The position numbers and the translations under genes were made by a program. 64,000 nucleotides of DNA. Source: Notolepis coatsorum. Its lineage: Eukaryota > Chordata > Actinopteri > Aulopiformes > Paralepididae. The stretch covers positions 59,531,060-59,595,059 of the forward strand of contig OZ020592.1 in NCBI GenBank assembly GCA_963971535.1. The letters are read 5' to 3'. Below are positions 32,401 to 42,059 of the stretch, piece by piece. A model generated the notes under the pieces. The model was not told the DNA's origin, did no database searches, and saw only the letters and a list, made by a program, of their open reading frames with translations. Within the stretch, counting starts at the first letter, position 1, and each line of letters opens with the position of its first letter.

Positions 32401-33489
32401 AATCTGATGTGATATAGCTTCCTCCGACTCTGGCTTCATTGTATACTGTCTGATAAAGGGTGGTCTACAACCCTTCTTTAACCTGACCTTCACTGGCTGT
32501 GCCGACAATATTAGACCTACATCTGTGTCGTGTTTTGACCACAACCGTTCCGGGGTGCGCGCCAACATGTCCTGTTCCAGCAAAGCATCCGCCTCTGGAA
32601 TAACGCAAGGGTCTCCTGGTAATCTGATTACTTGCGGTTTTGCCAAAACTGAAAAGGAAATCATTATTTTTATGAAACTTCCATCTGCGCTGTTCCAAAT
32701 TAGCGGAGATTCCGTGGAGACCCACCTTTGAGTCTCGGATTCCTGTATCATTGAACCTAGATGTTCGGATTCGTAACCAGGATTTATTCTCAGAGTGATG
32801 TGTGGGGCGGCGTCTCTTAGTCTATGTTGTTCCCGTAGATACTTACCCGTGTTAACCCTCAACGCCGCGCCCTGTCTCCCTACAATTATCGTAGATGAGT
32901 TAATCTGCACCTGCTCGGGCTGTCCCTGCAACCATGCCTTGTTCCTAACTAGGTCACTATTCGTCAAATATTGTAGTGTGCAATGTGCCTCCATGTTTGT
33001 TTGTCTAGACTGAGGCAGTTGGGTTTTCAGAAATGGCTCCCAGGGGTCACAGACCCTTTGCAGCTCTGCATCTATGTTGCCCAGCCAGAACACAGTGGCC
33101 TCTTTCTCCCCCGTCCCTTGTAGCATCATTTGGTACACGTCTTGTTCAATTTGAATCCCCTCAGGCGTACATAGGATTTTACAGCCTAGTTTACACATTG
33201 CATCTCGTCCCAAGAGATTGCGCGGGGTGCTGTCCGAAATTAATACAGGTATTGTTATGGTCTTGTTGTTATACGTCATAGAGATTGGATCTGATGTGGG
33301 TATTAATTGTGTTTTTCCCGAGAATCCGACCGTCCGAACATACTGTCCAGACTGGGGTAAGTGAGCGGCGTATTTTTGCTTTATGCAGGAAAAACCTGCT
33401 CCAGTGTCTGCCATCATCTCTGTTAATTTGCCCTCCACTAGGACCTGCAGAATAGGTTCTTGCTCAGCTCCCTTGGAAACCACAATCAT
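29293..33489 (-). CDS. pol: ERV Pol polyprotein: protease, RT, RNase H, integrase (1398 aa)
   Basis: Single open frame. The protease has DTGA at residues 28-31. The RT has LPQGFAHSP and the catalytic YADDIL (about 497). RNase H begins with LFVDGSCYREG (about 806), with DSAYAHGV further on. Integrase has the zinc-binding HHCC domain (HGVDHCGRAETL to CLTCLQGN, from about 1021) and a D,D35E core: MDYTDM (about 1088), SDNGREF (about 1147) and, 35 residues later, KVERAN (about 1183). A GPYEV element lies near the C-terminus. I give the first ATG as start, but translation probably enters from gag: the frame is continuous with gag except for one UAG at 33523-33525. All catalytic residues that I can check are present. 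The size matches gamma- and epsilonretroviral Pol. Confidence 0.95.
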   Translation of the reverse strand: MIVVSKGAEQEPILQVLVEGKLTEMMADTGAGFSCIKQKYAAHLPQSGQYVRTVGFSGKTQLIPTSDPISMTYNNKTITIPVLISDSTPRNLLGRDAMCKLGCKILCTPEGIQIEQDVYQMMLQGTGEKEATVFWLGNIDAELQRVCDPWEPFLKTQLPQSRQTNMEAHCTLQYLTNSDLVRNKAWLQGQPEQVQINSSTIIVGRQGAALRVNTGKYLREQHRLRDAAPHITLRINPGYESEHLGSMIQESETQRWVSTESPLIWNSADGSFIKIMISFSVLAKPQVIRLPGDPCVIPEADALLEQDMLARTPERLWSKHDTDVGLILSAQPVKVRLKKGCRPPFIRQYTMKPESEEAISHQIEGLLKGGVLVPLKSRCNTPIHPVLKADRARYRLVHDLRAVNDVVSGPEAEVANPHTLLTNIPSSSQYYTVIDLTQAFFSVPLEKESQYLFAFTHRGKQYSYTRLPQGFAHSPHYFSKALKEDLQGVCDTLLSTVLLYADDILICSDTRQQCHEDSIKVLSGLAVGGHKASRSKLQYCQPKVEYLSRVIQKGIKNISPTQLEAVSKAPRPLTVRQMMTFLGMTGYSSEWVEDYTIATAPLRMMIKEAGTDKLRGPLTWTEEGEDTFINIKRLLLQAPALALPDYEKCFHLFVSHRAQHATAVLTQTQGVSGKKQPIAYYSRALSPVEQGLPPCYQALAAAHLMYEKATAVTMGYDICIWTHHKLANLIERGKFVLTSQRQQAYMRLLQYSDVTMKTCHGSNPADLVPLPSEGQPHECEVEVQAFVKLRPDLGVDPLAIAELSLFVDGSCYREGENLRSGYAVIQCKPNGETLTRKAGQCMQPCSAQLAELIALTEACIIAKDRTVNIFTDSAYAHGVCHLFAAIWKARGFKKSDGSPILHHKQVVALIQAVKLPKSIAIVKCQAHRKDLSFVTTGNNAADEAAKAAAAVPSTAVLMFAAELTTEVTEDNLSDLQDSATQAEKQSWTERGAVRGADGLWRSHNGLIVASIDLLSLVIPEAHGVDHCGRAETLKRITKMGFWSPKLQAQIDVTLARCLTCLQGNVRKGVPTVAAYTPLPEGPFRHLIMDYTDMITPVQGKRYLLVVEDCFSRWIEAIPSKHKNADTVIKFLCREVIPRFGIPTILQSDNGREFIDKVVKGLMQKLGIRQRLSCVYSPGSQGKVERANLVIKNKLLKICMQTKLNWIDALPLALMAIRSSVNRQTQLTPHEMLTGRSMPAPPFRHLARGPALDIFEQDLKKYLQQVTKIHEAVFRQEQGKEEKGVKEAEKEATKPRLIPGDLVFVKVHKIKWSSPRREGPYEVIRSTGTAVQVKGSATWFHFNHCIKASGDLLGDTIDRSYAEPDMEGPRRQLEGAVPADAPADVGSSVRTVGRAQRRH

Positions 33490-33522
33490 TTGATTTCCCC
33501 CCGTCGCATTCTCTGGGCACCC

Positions 33523-33525
33523 CTA
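33523..33525 (-). promoter_or_regulatory. gag-pol UAG stop, candidate readthrough site
   Basis: The gag and pol frames are the same and are separated only by UAG followed by GGG, then 11 codons to the first pol ATG. UAG followed by G matches the readthrough context of gammaretroviruses. No downstream pseudoknot was computed. Confidence 0.7.
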
Positions 33526-34271
33526 GTGATTACCCCCCTGGTTTCGGGGCCCTCCTGTCTCCCCCTGGTCGTGGGGCCCTTGTGACTCCCCCTGGCGCAC
33601 GGGTCTTCCATACTCCGAGCCGGGACGGTATGGTTGCCTACATCTCATTTCCCTGTGTCCCTGCATGCCGCAGTTCCAACAGTGGAAACGGGGAAACTGT
33701 TGTTCGTTCCCCGGTCCCTGTGTAAACCGTGGGCCTGATTGCCCATTCCCTGCCTGCCGCCTGGACGCCTGGTTCTGTGAACTATAGCCATAGCTTCTCA
33801 CTACCTGAGGTGCAGGCGGGGGTCCCTGGTCCTGCATGGGTGGAGAGGTAGCAGATGACACCATTACTGCCTGCAACCTCCTTTGGGGCTGCAGTTGTTG
33901 CTGAGTTAACTTCCTTGAGTCATTTCTATCCTGATCCCTGACTTTCTGCTCCTGAGCCCTTTGCTTCTCCACACTATGTGTTACATGTGCACAGAACAAA
34001 GGATAAGTCATGTCCATTAACCCCACCACGTCTTCCAATCTATTCTTAACCACCTCTGGAAGCCCTCTCATCACACTTTCTCTAAACATCGCTCTCTGCA
34101 ACGGGTCAATTTCTGGGTTGTGTCCTAGCTCACCTCTCCACTCCTTCAGTATTTTGTTCACATAGGTGCCAGGCCCTTCCGTCTCCATTATGGGGTTGCC
34201 CGCCAGTTTTGCCGGATTAATACGTGATGGATATTGATTCCTGAGTTTGTACCACAACGCCGCTCTATCCA
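33523..34271 (-). pseudogene. gag: ERV Gag, C-terminal part (capsid end and nucleocapsid)
   Basis: Holds the end of capsid (REYVMRG-like helix region; NRLEDVVGLMD near 34030), a charged linker and a single zinc knuckle CWNCGMQGHREMRC (about 33690-33650). It then has a Gly/Gln/Arg-rich tail ending in the UAG at 33523-33525. The following bases are GGG, and the frame continues into pol, as in retroviruses that use stop-codon readthrough. The upstream end is cut by the L2 fragment at 34272-35287, which separates it from the N-terminal part within the capsid region. Confidence 0.9.
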
Positions 34272-35062
34272 CGTCTCTGAGCGGATCTCGGCCTGTCTGT
34301 CCGACATCTCAGCCTGGATGACGTCCAACCACCTCAAACTGAACCTAAGCAAAACAGAATTGCTCCACCTGCCGGCCAAATCCTCCCCCCTAACCGACCT
34401 TTCAATCACAGTCGCGAATACAGCTGTGACTGCGTCCCCGACCGCCAAGAACCTTGGTGTTGTCCTCGACGACCAGTTGAACTTCTCTGCTCACATCGCA
34501 GCGACGACCAGAACCTGCCGATTCCTCCTGAGCAACGTCAGAAGGATACGCCCCTTCCTGACAAAAGAAGCCACCCAACTCCTCGTCCAATCAACAGTCA
34601 TCTCCCGCCTCGACTACTGCAATGCACTGCTCGCTGGCCTCCCGGCCACTGCCACTAAGCCTCTTCAACTCATTCAGAACGCAGCGGCCCGCCTGATCTC
34701 AAACCTACCGAAGTCGGCCCATGTCACCCCACTTCTTAGGGACCTGCACTGGCTCCCCATTGCTGCACGAATCCGCTTCAAGGCCCTCGACCTAGCATAC
34801 CGTGCGGCAAAGGGAACCGCTCCCGCCTACCTCCGGTCAATGGTCTCTAACTACACACCCTCAAGACCCCTACGCTCTGCATCTTCTGGCCGCCTCAGAC
34901 CTACTCCTATCCAAGCTCCGGGAGGGTCATCAAAGAGAAGTCGCCTATTCTCAGTCCTTGCCCCACAATGGTGGAATGAACTACCCACCCCAGTTAGGAC
35001 AGCCGAATCACGTCCAATCTTTCGCCGTCGACTAAAGACGCACTTCTTCAACCATTATCTGA

Positions 35063-35096
<34 letters not shown>

Positions 35097-35287
35097 AACC
35101 CTAACTAACCGTACTGTCATGCACTTGTCCTAATAAACTAACCTACACTGTAGCACTCAACACTTTGATGAACATTGTTGCTCAGCTGATAGAGTTGTGC
35201 CCTTCCTGATGGCTTGTCGTACAGAACTTGTAAGTCGCTTTGGATAAAAGCGTCAGCTAAATGACTAAATGTAAATGTAAATGTAAA
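34272..35287 (+). mobile_element. L2-type LINE 3' fragment inserted in ERV gag
   Basis: 5'-truncated LINE on the plus strand, opposite to the ERV. It encodes HLKLNLSKTELLHLPAKSS, LGVVLDDQLNFS, SRLDYCNALLAGLP, LHWLPIAAR and the terminal RRRLKTHFFNHYL. An A-run (35067-35092) and a 3' UTR follow, ending in TTTGGATAAAAGCGTC and TGTAAA tandem units, the usual L2 tail. The coding part is open for about 275 codons. The gag reading frame can be followed directly across the insertion, with only a 2-3-bp overlap and no long TSD, as is usual for L2. The other copy is at 47212-48545. Confidence 0.92.
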
Positions 35288-36274
35288 CAGGGATTTGACG
35301 TCACCCACTGCTAGCAGAAAAGATGACGTATTTTCCTCAAACTGCGTGATCCACCTGGAGGCTCCTTCTGAAAGGTCCGGTAGTCTTGCTATTATGCCAT
35401 CGATGTCTAGAGGTGACCATGGCATGTGAAAGATATCGTTCCCCTTTATTAGCAGGGGAAACTGGCCTGTACTTGTCACACTTCCCAGGAATGTAGGGGC
35501 GAAAGTCAGGGTTCCTGTAATGTTTCCTTTCTCCTGTGCTGGTTTCGTGTCGTTCTCATCTTCCTCATCAGTCAACAGTTTGGTGTGGCCACACGCCCTG
35601 TGTTTCCCTGATGTCTGCTGTGCCATATTTTGACGGGCCTCTTCCTCTATCTTCCTCCCGACTCCCTCCCTCTGCCTGCCCAGGTTCTCTACCTCCTCTT
35701 CCTCTGCGTCATACAACTTCCGACGTACTGTCTCGCCATATGCCGCCAGGACTTTCGGATAGAGATCCTGCGGGGTCAGTTTGGGGGGGGTATCTCGCCT
35801 AAGGGAGGTCTCTGATCTAGCGGAGGTTTCTGACCTAGCGGGGGTTTCTGACCTAGCAGGGGTTTCTGACCTAGCGGGGGTCCCTAATTCCGTCTCCTCA
35901 TATTCTCCTCTTATTGTCACAGTGCTCACCGGCAATTGCGTGACATAAGGTGGGGATGTTGGTTTCCCTATATCCGTCTCTCTCTGATTTAGCGCTAAAG
36001 CTTCCTGCCTGTATGCTCTCCCCTTCTGGGCGTAGAGCTTCATTACCCCCAACTCTTCTGTCCTCTTTTTCAACCTCTTTTTGCTGCTGTCGCCTGGCTT
36101 GTGGTTACGAATCATTACATTCATCTCTTCGCATACGTCGAGATCAAAAGTACCTCCGGAAGGCCATTTTGTGTCCCCGGCCTTTGTACGCCTCTGCCAC
36201 CGGACACCAACCTTGAGAATTAGGTTCTTTATGAGCGGGTTCCGGTCTAACAGTATGTCCTCTGCTGTATGCAT
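35288..36274 (-). pseudogene. gag: ERV Gag, N-terminal part (matrix and start of capsid)
   Basis: Starts MHTAEDILLDRNP. The matrix-like N-terminus has basic clusters (KKRLKKR), followed by a linker with four to five copies of a 7-residue unit (SETPARS, 21-bp repeat at 35805-35885). Then comes the capsid start (GNITGTLTFAPTFLG, PLLIKGNDIFHMPWSP, IIARLPDLSEGASRWI). The frame then runs into the L2 insertion. No myristoylation glycine follows the initiator Met. The start is chosen as the first ATG after the repeat-rich leader. The copy is otherwise free of stops. Confidence 0.88.
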
Positions 36275-36655
36275 CGTTGTTTAGTGTGTATGTGTGTTTA
36301 TTGTGTTGTGTGTGTGTGTGTGTGGTTGTACTTCAGCTACTACTACTCTACAACTACCACTCCAGGACACAGTTAACCTAGATCTACAGCTACTACTACT
36401 CTACAACTACCTACTACTACTCTACAACTACCACTCCAGGACACAGTTAACCTAGATCTACAGCTACTACTACTCTACAACTACCACTCCAGGACACAGT
36501 TAACCTAGATCTACTACTACTCTACTACTACTCTACTCCAGGACACAGTTAACCTAGATCTACTACTACTCTACAACTACCACTCCAGGACACAGTTAAC
36601 CTGGATCTACCAGGACACAGTTAACCTAGATCTACAACTACAACGCTACTACAAC

Positions 36656-36681
36656 TCGGTGTGTGTGTGTCTGTGTGTGAC

Positions 36682-36712
<31 letters not shown>

Positions 36713-37240
36713 CGGTGTGTGTGTCTGTGTGTGTGTGTGTGTGTATGTGTGTATGTCGGTGTGTGTGTGTGTTTGTGTGTGATTGTATGTGTGTGTGTGT
36801 GTGACTGTGTGTGTGTGACTGTGTGTGTGTGCATCACAACCCGCTGTCCACCGGGACACAGGAATGTGTGTGTGTGTGTGTCGGTGTGTGTGTGTCTGTG
36901 TGTGTGTGTGTGTGTCTGTGTGTGTGTGTGTGTGTGACTGTGTGTGTGTGTGTGTGTGACTGTGTGTGTGTGTGTGTGTGTGTGACTGTGTGTGTGTGCG
37001 TACTGTGTGTGTGTGCGTCACAACCCGCTGTCTACCGGGACACAGGAATGTGTGTGTGTGTGTGTGTGTGTCGGTGTGTGTGTGTCTGTGTGTGTGTGTG
37101 TGTGTGTCTGTGTGTGTGTGTGACTGTGTGTGTGTGACTGTGTGTGTGTGCGTCACAACCCGCTGTCCACCGGGACACAGGAATGTGTGTGTGTGTGTGT
37201 GTGTGTCGGTGTGTGTGTGTCTGTGTGTGTGTGTGTGTGT

Positions 37241-37272
<32 letters not shown>

Positions 37273-37500
37273 TTGTGTGTGATTGTGTGTGTGTGTGTGT
37301 GACTGTGTGTGTGTGACTGTGTGTGTGTGTGTGTCTGTGTGTGTGTCGGTGTGTCTTGTGTTTGTGTGTGATTGTGTGTGTGTGTGTGTGTGACTGTGTG
37401 TGTGTGTGTGTGACTGTGTGTGTGTGTGACTGTGTGTGTGTGTGTGTGTGTGACTGTGTGTGTGTGTGTGTGTGTGTGTATGTCGGTGTGTGTGTGTGTG
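36656..37500. repeat. (GT)n composite microsatellite
   Basis: GT runs with regular TGAC, TGTC and TGTATGTCGG interruptions and three embedded copies of a unit around ACCGGGACACAGGAATG. Confidence 0.95.
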
Positions 37501-37595
37501 TTTTCTACCACCAGGGGTCAGCAAACCCAAGAGAGAAAGAGATGTGATGAGTCTGTATGCTACACCTTGGCCCACCAACAGGGGTCAGCAAACCC

Positions 37596-37597
<2 letters not shown>

Positions 37598-37673
<76 letters not shown>
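37598..37673. repeat. (GA)n microsatellite
   Basis: About 37 uninterrupted AG units. Confidence 0.97.
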
Positions 37674-37675
<2 letters not shown>

Positions 37676-38306
37676 TCTCTCTTGGCACAACGCCCAGACC
37701 TGCTAGCTGGCTCTACGCCCAGAATGAGTTATCTTCCTCTGCTCATATTATCACAGCTAGCCTCTCTGTAGCAACAACTTCACAAGCCAATAAGAAAACG
37801 AACAATAGTGTATCCGTAAACGTAATTAGTTTGACACAGAGAATGCCAGCTGTAATAGTGTGTTTTGAATAACAGCAGAGCGGCACCGGTTTTTGTTTTG
37901 AAAATTGAGAGTCTTATCTACAGAGGACAGAAGGCACAGTTATGTGTGTATGTGGAGAGTGTCGTAAAGAAATCAGGGAAAGGGGTCAGGGAGAAGTTTT
38001 GAACAGATGGAGAAAAATTTGACCAGAGGTCGAAAACATGCAATTAAAATTGATTAGTGGCGCACTTATAGCCTGTTAAAAGAGGAATCGCCCTAGTGTA
38101 AACACCTCACCACTCGTGTTCGTCTTAGCCGTCCATCCAGACCTCGTCACACAGTCAGCTCAACTTATTCCTCCCTCAGAATCTCTTACGGATATTCTAA
38201 TCAAAAGCAAAAATGCTCACCTGTGTTTGTTTGTCGACACCGCCAGAATTTCTACGGGAGAGGTCCGGAGCTGGCCGTGTGAGGGGGCCCGGCAGGGCGG
38301 TCTACA

Positions 38307-38321
38307 GGTCAAGGGTCACCA
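38307..38321 (-). promoter_or_regulatory. ERV primer binding site, possibly tRNA-Trp
   Basis: Two bases after the 5' LTR the minus strand reads TGGTGACCCTTGACC. The first nine bases fit the 3' end of tRNA-Trp (GGGTCACCA); beyond that the match is weak, so the primer is tentative. Confidence 0.5.
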
Positions 38322-38323
38322 AA

Positions 38324-38764
38324 TGTTGTGGCTGATGGTTGTTTAACACAGCAGGAGACGATATTTCCAATTGTAACAAGTAGGTAATTTATTTAGGAAA
38401 AGAAGTTCTTAACAGCAAAAGCTATGGATCGAGCAGAGGATCACCACAGCTTGAACAAAAAACACTCTACCCTCAATCCCTCTGCCTGTCCCCTAAATCC
38501 CCTCTCAGTCCTGCCCCCACATGACAGATATGATGACGTGTCATATCATGTCAAATATGACATGACGTACATTAAGATGACACGTAGATTTAACATCGGA
38601 GAGAGATAAAAACATTAAGAACATGAAGAGAGATAAAGACATTAAGAAGAACATAGATTTAGATAAAAACATTAAGAACATCGAAGAGAGATAAACAAGA
38701 TATGATGTACACACACGATATGATGTAAAACATTAAGAACATCGAAGAGAGAGTGAGATGTGTG

Positions 38765-38799
<35 letters not shown>

Positions 38800-39352
38800 A
38801 TGTGTGTGTGTGTCTGTGTGTGTGTGCGTCTGTGTACAGACGTGTGTGTATTGTATGTGTGTATTGTGTGTGTGTGTCTGTGTGTGTGTGCGTCTGTGTA
38901 CAGACGTGTGTGTATTGTATGTGTGTATTGTGACACAGGGAATGTGTGTGTGTGTGTGTGTGTCGGTGTGTATGTCTGTGCGACTGTGTGTGTCTGTGTG
39001 TGTGTGTGTCTGTGTGTCTGTGTGTGTGTGCTGTGTCTGTGTGTGTGTGCTGTGTATGTGTGTGTCTGTGTGTCTGTGTGTGTGTGCTGTGTCTGTGTGT
39101 GTGTGCTGTGTATGTGTGTGTCTGTGTGTCTGTGTGTGTGTGCTGTGTATGTATGAAAGAGAGAAAAGACACAAGATTAGAGCACACGATATGATGTACT
39201 GAAATGTCCATCTGCCTATCTTGAGGCTGTTTTAAGAACATCAGCCAGACTGTCGCCCTAGTGTCTTTGAGCCCTGCTAGTTGACCTATATTAAACTAGT
39301 CAAGACTAACCCCTTTCCTACCTCCACCCCCGTATACACATTTTCCACAACA
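38324..39352 (-). repeat. ERV 5' LTR (1029 bp)
   Basis: Same boundaries as the 3' LTR (TGTTGTGG/CCACAACA). The only differences I see are in the GT array at 38759-39152. Confidence 0.95.
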
Positions 39353-40081
39353 GTCTCCTTCACGATAGCAGCGGTCGAGCAGCCCGAGAAGCAGTATAGC
39401 ATCACCAACGTCTTCACCAGCCACGACATAGGCCTGTCACAGTACACCTACCCCATCCCACAGCTGATGGCGAAGTACGTGCACCTACGTCAACTACCTA
39501 TACCGCTCATCGACGGCGCCACACCGACCCTGCTCATAGGCTCCGACCACGCGGACCTCATTCTCCCAATTGAGGCGGCCCACATCGGACCCAAAGGATG
39601 CCCAGTCGCGGTTCAGACCCGACTGGGGTGGACGCTCCAGGGCCCCCTCTACGGACTTGACAGTCAACCCCCGTTTACACGCTGCCTGCACACAAAGGTG
39701 AGCGACACAGGCCACTCTCGCGTACAGCCCGTTGAGAGGCTATTGACATTAGACGAGAGGCCGGTGAGAGAACCGTGGGCCCAAGAAGAGGGAGTTCCGA
39801 ACTCCACCCCCCTCAGCTGCGCCCCTAGCGACGTAGCTGACCTCGAACCCAGCACCCCAAGCGACTCCTTGATGGGGCGGCCGGAACCGGCCCCTCCTCA
39901 GACGGGGTACAGACCGAACAAGAGGAACAGACGGAGGATGTGGAGACACAGCCAAGCACAGCCCAGTATACCCAGGAGGGCCGACCTGCCTCACCGCCAC
40001 ACCCGACCCGTGGCGAGGCTGATAGAGTTGCCAAGGCTCCCTGACTCCCTTGATGACGATCATGACCCACTGACTTTGTAA
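39353..40081 (+). pseudogene. BEL/Pao protease remainder and truncated C-terminal tail
   Basis: Continues the frame broken at 25369, after one copy of the GTCT duplication. It has the A17-peptidase style region ending in GPKGCPVAVQTRLGWTLQGPL (about 39585-39650), which precedes RT in complete Pao elements. Instead of RT, the frame passes through VERLLTLDERPV into a Pro-rich, Arg-rich tail (RPNKRNRRRMW, ARLIELPRLPDS) that looks like the Pol C-terminus. RT, RNase H and integrase (about 3 kb) are therefore deleted, with the frame kept open to the stop at 40079-40081. Confidence 0.85.
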
Positions 40082-40177
40082 ATTGCCCTACTCCCCACAA
40101 CAGACATTGAGTAGTTGACAAGACGATTAATCTGTCTTTGCTTTATCTAATTAGGTGCGGACTAATTAGGAGGCGGC

Positions 40178-41360
40178 TGTTACAAAGGGTCAGATTAAAC
40201 CGAATATATATATTTATTGCTTGAGATCCCTTGTATAATATTTGTATATTGTTTGATATCCCTTGTATATTATTTGTATATATACACGGAATATCCCTTT
40301 ACCTGCGTACAAACCAGAGTAATATGTGCTCTCCTATTGGACACCCCCCCCCAGGCTCCAGGCAGTCTCGTACTCAGACAGGTGCAGTGGGCGAGTTTGG
40401 GGCATGTTACAACATGCCTTTGGCAGTGCAGTGATTCAGGACCATAGTGACCAGGTTGGCACTAGATTGTCACTTACGTATAAATATGGCGCAGGTGTAA
40501 ACAGCAGCACTTCGTTCATTACTAGTAAAGCCTTCACCACGAGTCAACGACCAAGTGAAGTGAGCAACCTTGCGTCTAAATAGAGCACTTAGAACATGTG
40601 CGAATAGGATAGTAAAAGTGTCATAGTTTGGTGAAGTAACGTCAAGTTCAACCTAGTTTAATGTGAAGTATAATGCACAGGAGAATCTACACCGGCGATT
40701 GTAGAACCATTTCTGGTTGGATTATATTGCTTTGGTACCGTTACCGCTGGAGGAGAGTACCGTGGATTCCACTATCGTTTGGGATTTACCCCCCGTGAGG
40801 ATCATCACTTGGGCCCGCCTCTAGGAAGAGGCTGGCTAGCTGTCGTCAATGCTATTCGAGCATCTTGGATTACAACTGCTGCTTTGTCTGCCGATCAAGG
40901 GAGTACATGTACCGACTCCCGTAGCTGGAGCCTCTTTATTCCTCGTTGACTCAGACTTTGTACCCGAACATTCCTCTACCCCTGCCGGCCTTACACCCGG
41001 AGGGAACCCCCCAGTGTCTCCAGCTGGTACTAGTGTGCCCTATGTAATTGCTATGCCACAGGTGGCGTCAGTTTAGACCCATCTTACTATTCTCATTGAC
41101 TTACGCTCTTGACCTACTTTACGTGTGTTCTTCGCCTTACAAGCGCGAGTATAATTCTCAATCTGTAACCTAACGTTGCTTGCTCTGATAATAATAAATA
41201 CCCTCCAAATAGAACTTTATGTGTCATTGCCGTATTCTTGTGTGGGTGTTCACCATATATATTCATGTACTGTATGGCCAGTAATTAAAGTACATAACTA
41301 AGTAGTGGTTTAATATACCATACTCTCAATACAGTCAGGGAATTGTACCCCTCAGTTACA
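40178..41360 (+). repeat. BEL/Pao 3' LTR
   Basis: Same length (1183 bp) as the 5' LTR with about 8 substitutions. A purine-rich AGGAGGCGGC precedes it (40168-40177) as a candidate polypurine tract. ATAAC follows at 41361-41365. Confidence 0.95.
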
Positions 41361-41365
41361 ATAAC

Positions 41366-42059
41366 CCTTTTTTCCCTTTCTTCTTATTGTCGCTGTTTAA
41401 ATGACATCTGTTTGCGCAATTTAACTGTGATCCGATCCTGCCTTAGACTATCTGCTGATATGCTTTAATCAAATTTTGTTTTCAATTTTCCTTTATCCAT
41501 TTATGCTATAACATTGCAACCTTATTTATACGCAGACTCGGAAGTAGATGGTTACAGGGTTGATGTTGAGTTATTATATAATAATGGCTATTTTTCCATT
41601 ATAGTTGTCTCATGTTAGGGCCAAGGCTCACGGTGGTTTTTGACCGATATCTTTATTGAATTTAATTTAAATTTATTTGTGTTTATTGGACTAGTGGGGG
41701 TTTAATCAGGGGTTTATCTAGAGGGGGGTCGGAGTGGAGAGCGTCTTATTGGATCCATGACTCCAGTGGGAAATGATAGGAAGATGACCATCCTTAGTGG
41801 ATGGGGCATAGGGAGGGGATTGGAGAGTGGGTATAGGAGGGTTAATAATAGGACGGTGGGTTAGGGTTTAGAGTAGAAGGAGGGGGGGTTGTAACTGGGG
41901 TGGTATTTTTCTGTGTTTTATGTACTGTTGTCTTATATGTGTGTAATTGTTCCTCCTCTGAACTCCTGGGATTGACCGTCTGGGCCCGCCTGGATCAGCG
42001 CCTCTGTACTCAGCCTGGCTGCACTGGTATGTTCTCTACGCATTTAGACAAACTCGACC
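41366..42059 (+). other. Leader/inter-ORF region of Tx1-type LINE
   Basis: Non-coding. 41383-41440 is about 80% similar to 18262-18320 downstream of the Tx1 ORF1. G-rich segments lie at 41690-41910. It leads directly into ORF2. Confidence 0.6.

Larger units (their letters stand above)
36275..38306 (-). other. ERV leader between 5' LTR and gag, repeat-filled
   Basis: About 2.0 kb. Nearest gag are tandem copies of a roughly 60-bp unit with CTACTACTACTCTACAACTA and CCAGGACACAGTTAACCTAG (36330-36640). Next comes a GT-rich array with TGACTGTG and TGTCGGTG interruptions (36656-37500), punctuated by CACAACCCGCTGTCCACCGG units (36836, 37018, 37154). Then AGGGGTCAGCAAACCCA occurs twice, and a GA array follows (37598-37673). 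The packaging signal would lie here but cannot be identified by eye. Confidence 0.7.
25370..39352 (-). mobile_element. Endogenous retrovirus (gamma/epsilon-type), 13.98 kb, minus strand
   Basis: Bounded by LTRs at 25370-26406 (3') and 38324-39352 (5') and by the 4-bp TSD GTCT (25366-25369, 39353-39356). On the minus strand the order is LTR, leader, gag (split), pol, env, LTR. Pol and env are uninterrupted, and the LTRs are indistinguishable outside a GT array, so the insertion is young. Gag is broken by an L2 LINE fragment, so this copy cannot make an intact Gag. No accessory gene is recognised. Confidence 0.95.
21004..41360 (+). mobile_element. BEL/Pao-type LTR retrotransposon, internally deleted, carrying a nested ERV
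   Basis: Two 1183-bp LTRs (21004-22186 and 40178-41360) flanked by the 5-bp TSD ATAAC (20999-21003, 41361-41365). Without the 13.98-kb ERV the element is about 6.4 kb. It encodes Gag and an aspartic protease/A17-type region, then jumps to a short C-terminal tail. No RT, RNase H or integrase is seen, so it is non-autonomous. The LTRs differ at roughly 8 positions, indicating a fairly recent insertion. Confidence 0.93.

Noticed and set aside
36638..37578. Open frames rich in Cys/Val or Thr/His
   Set aside because: Translations of GT/CA microsatellites, as also at 25705-26295 and 38659-39241.
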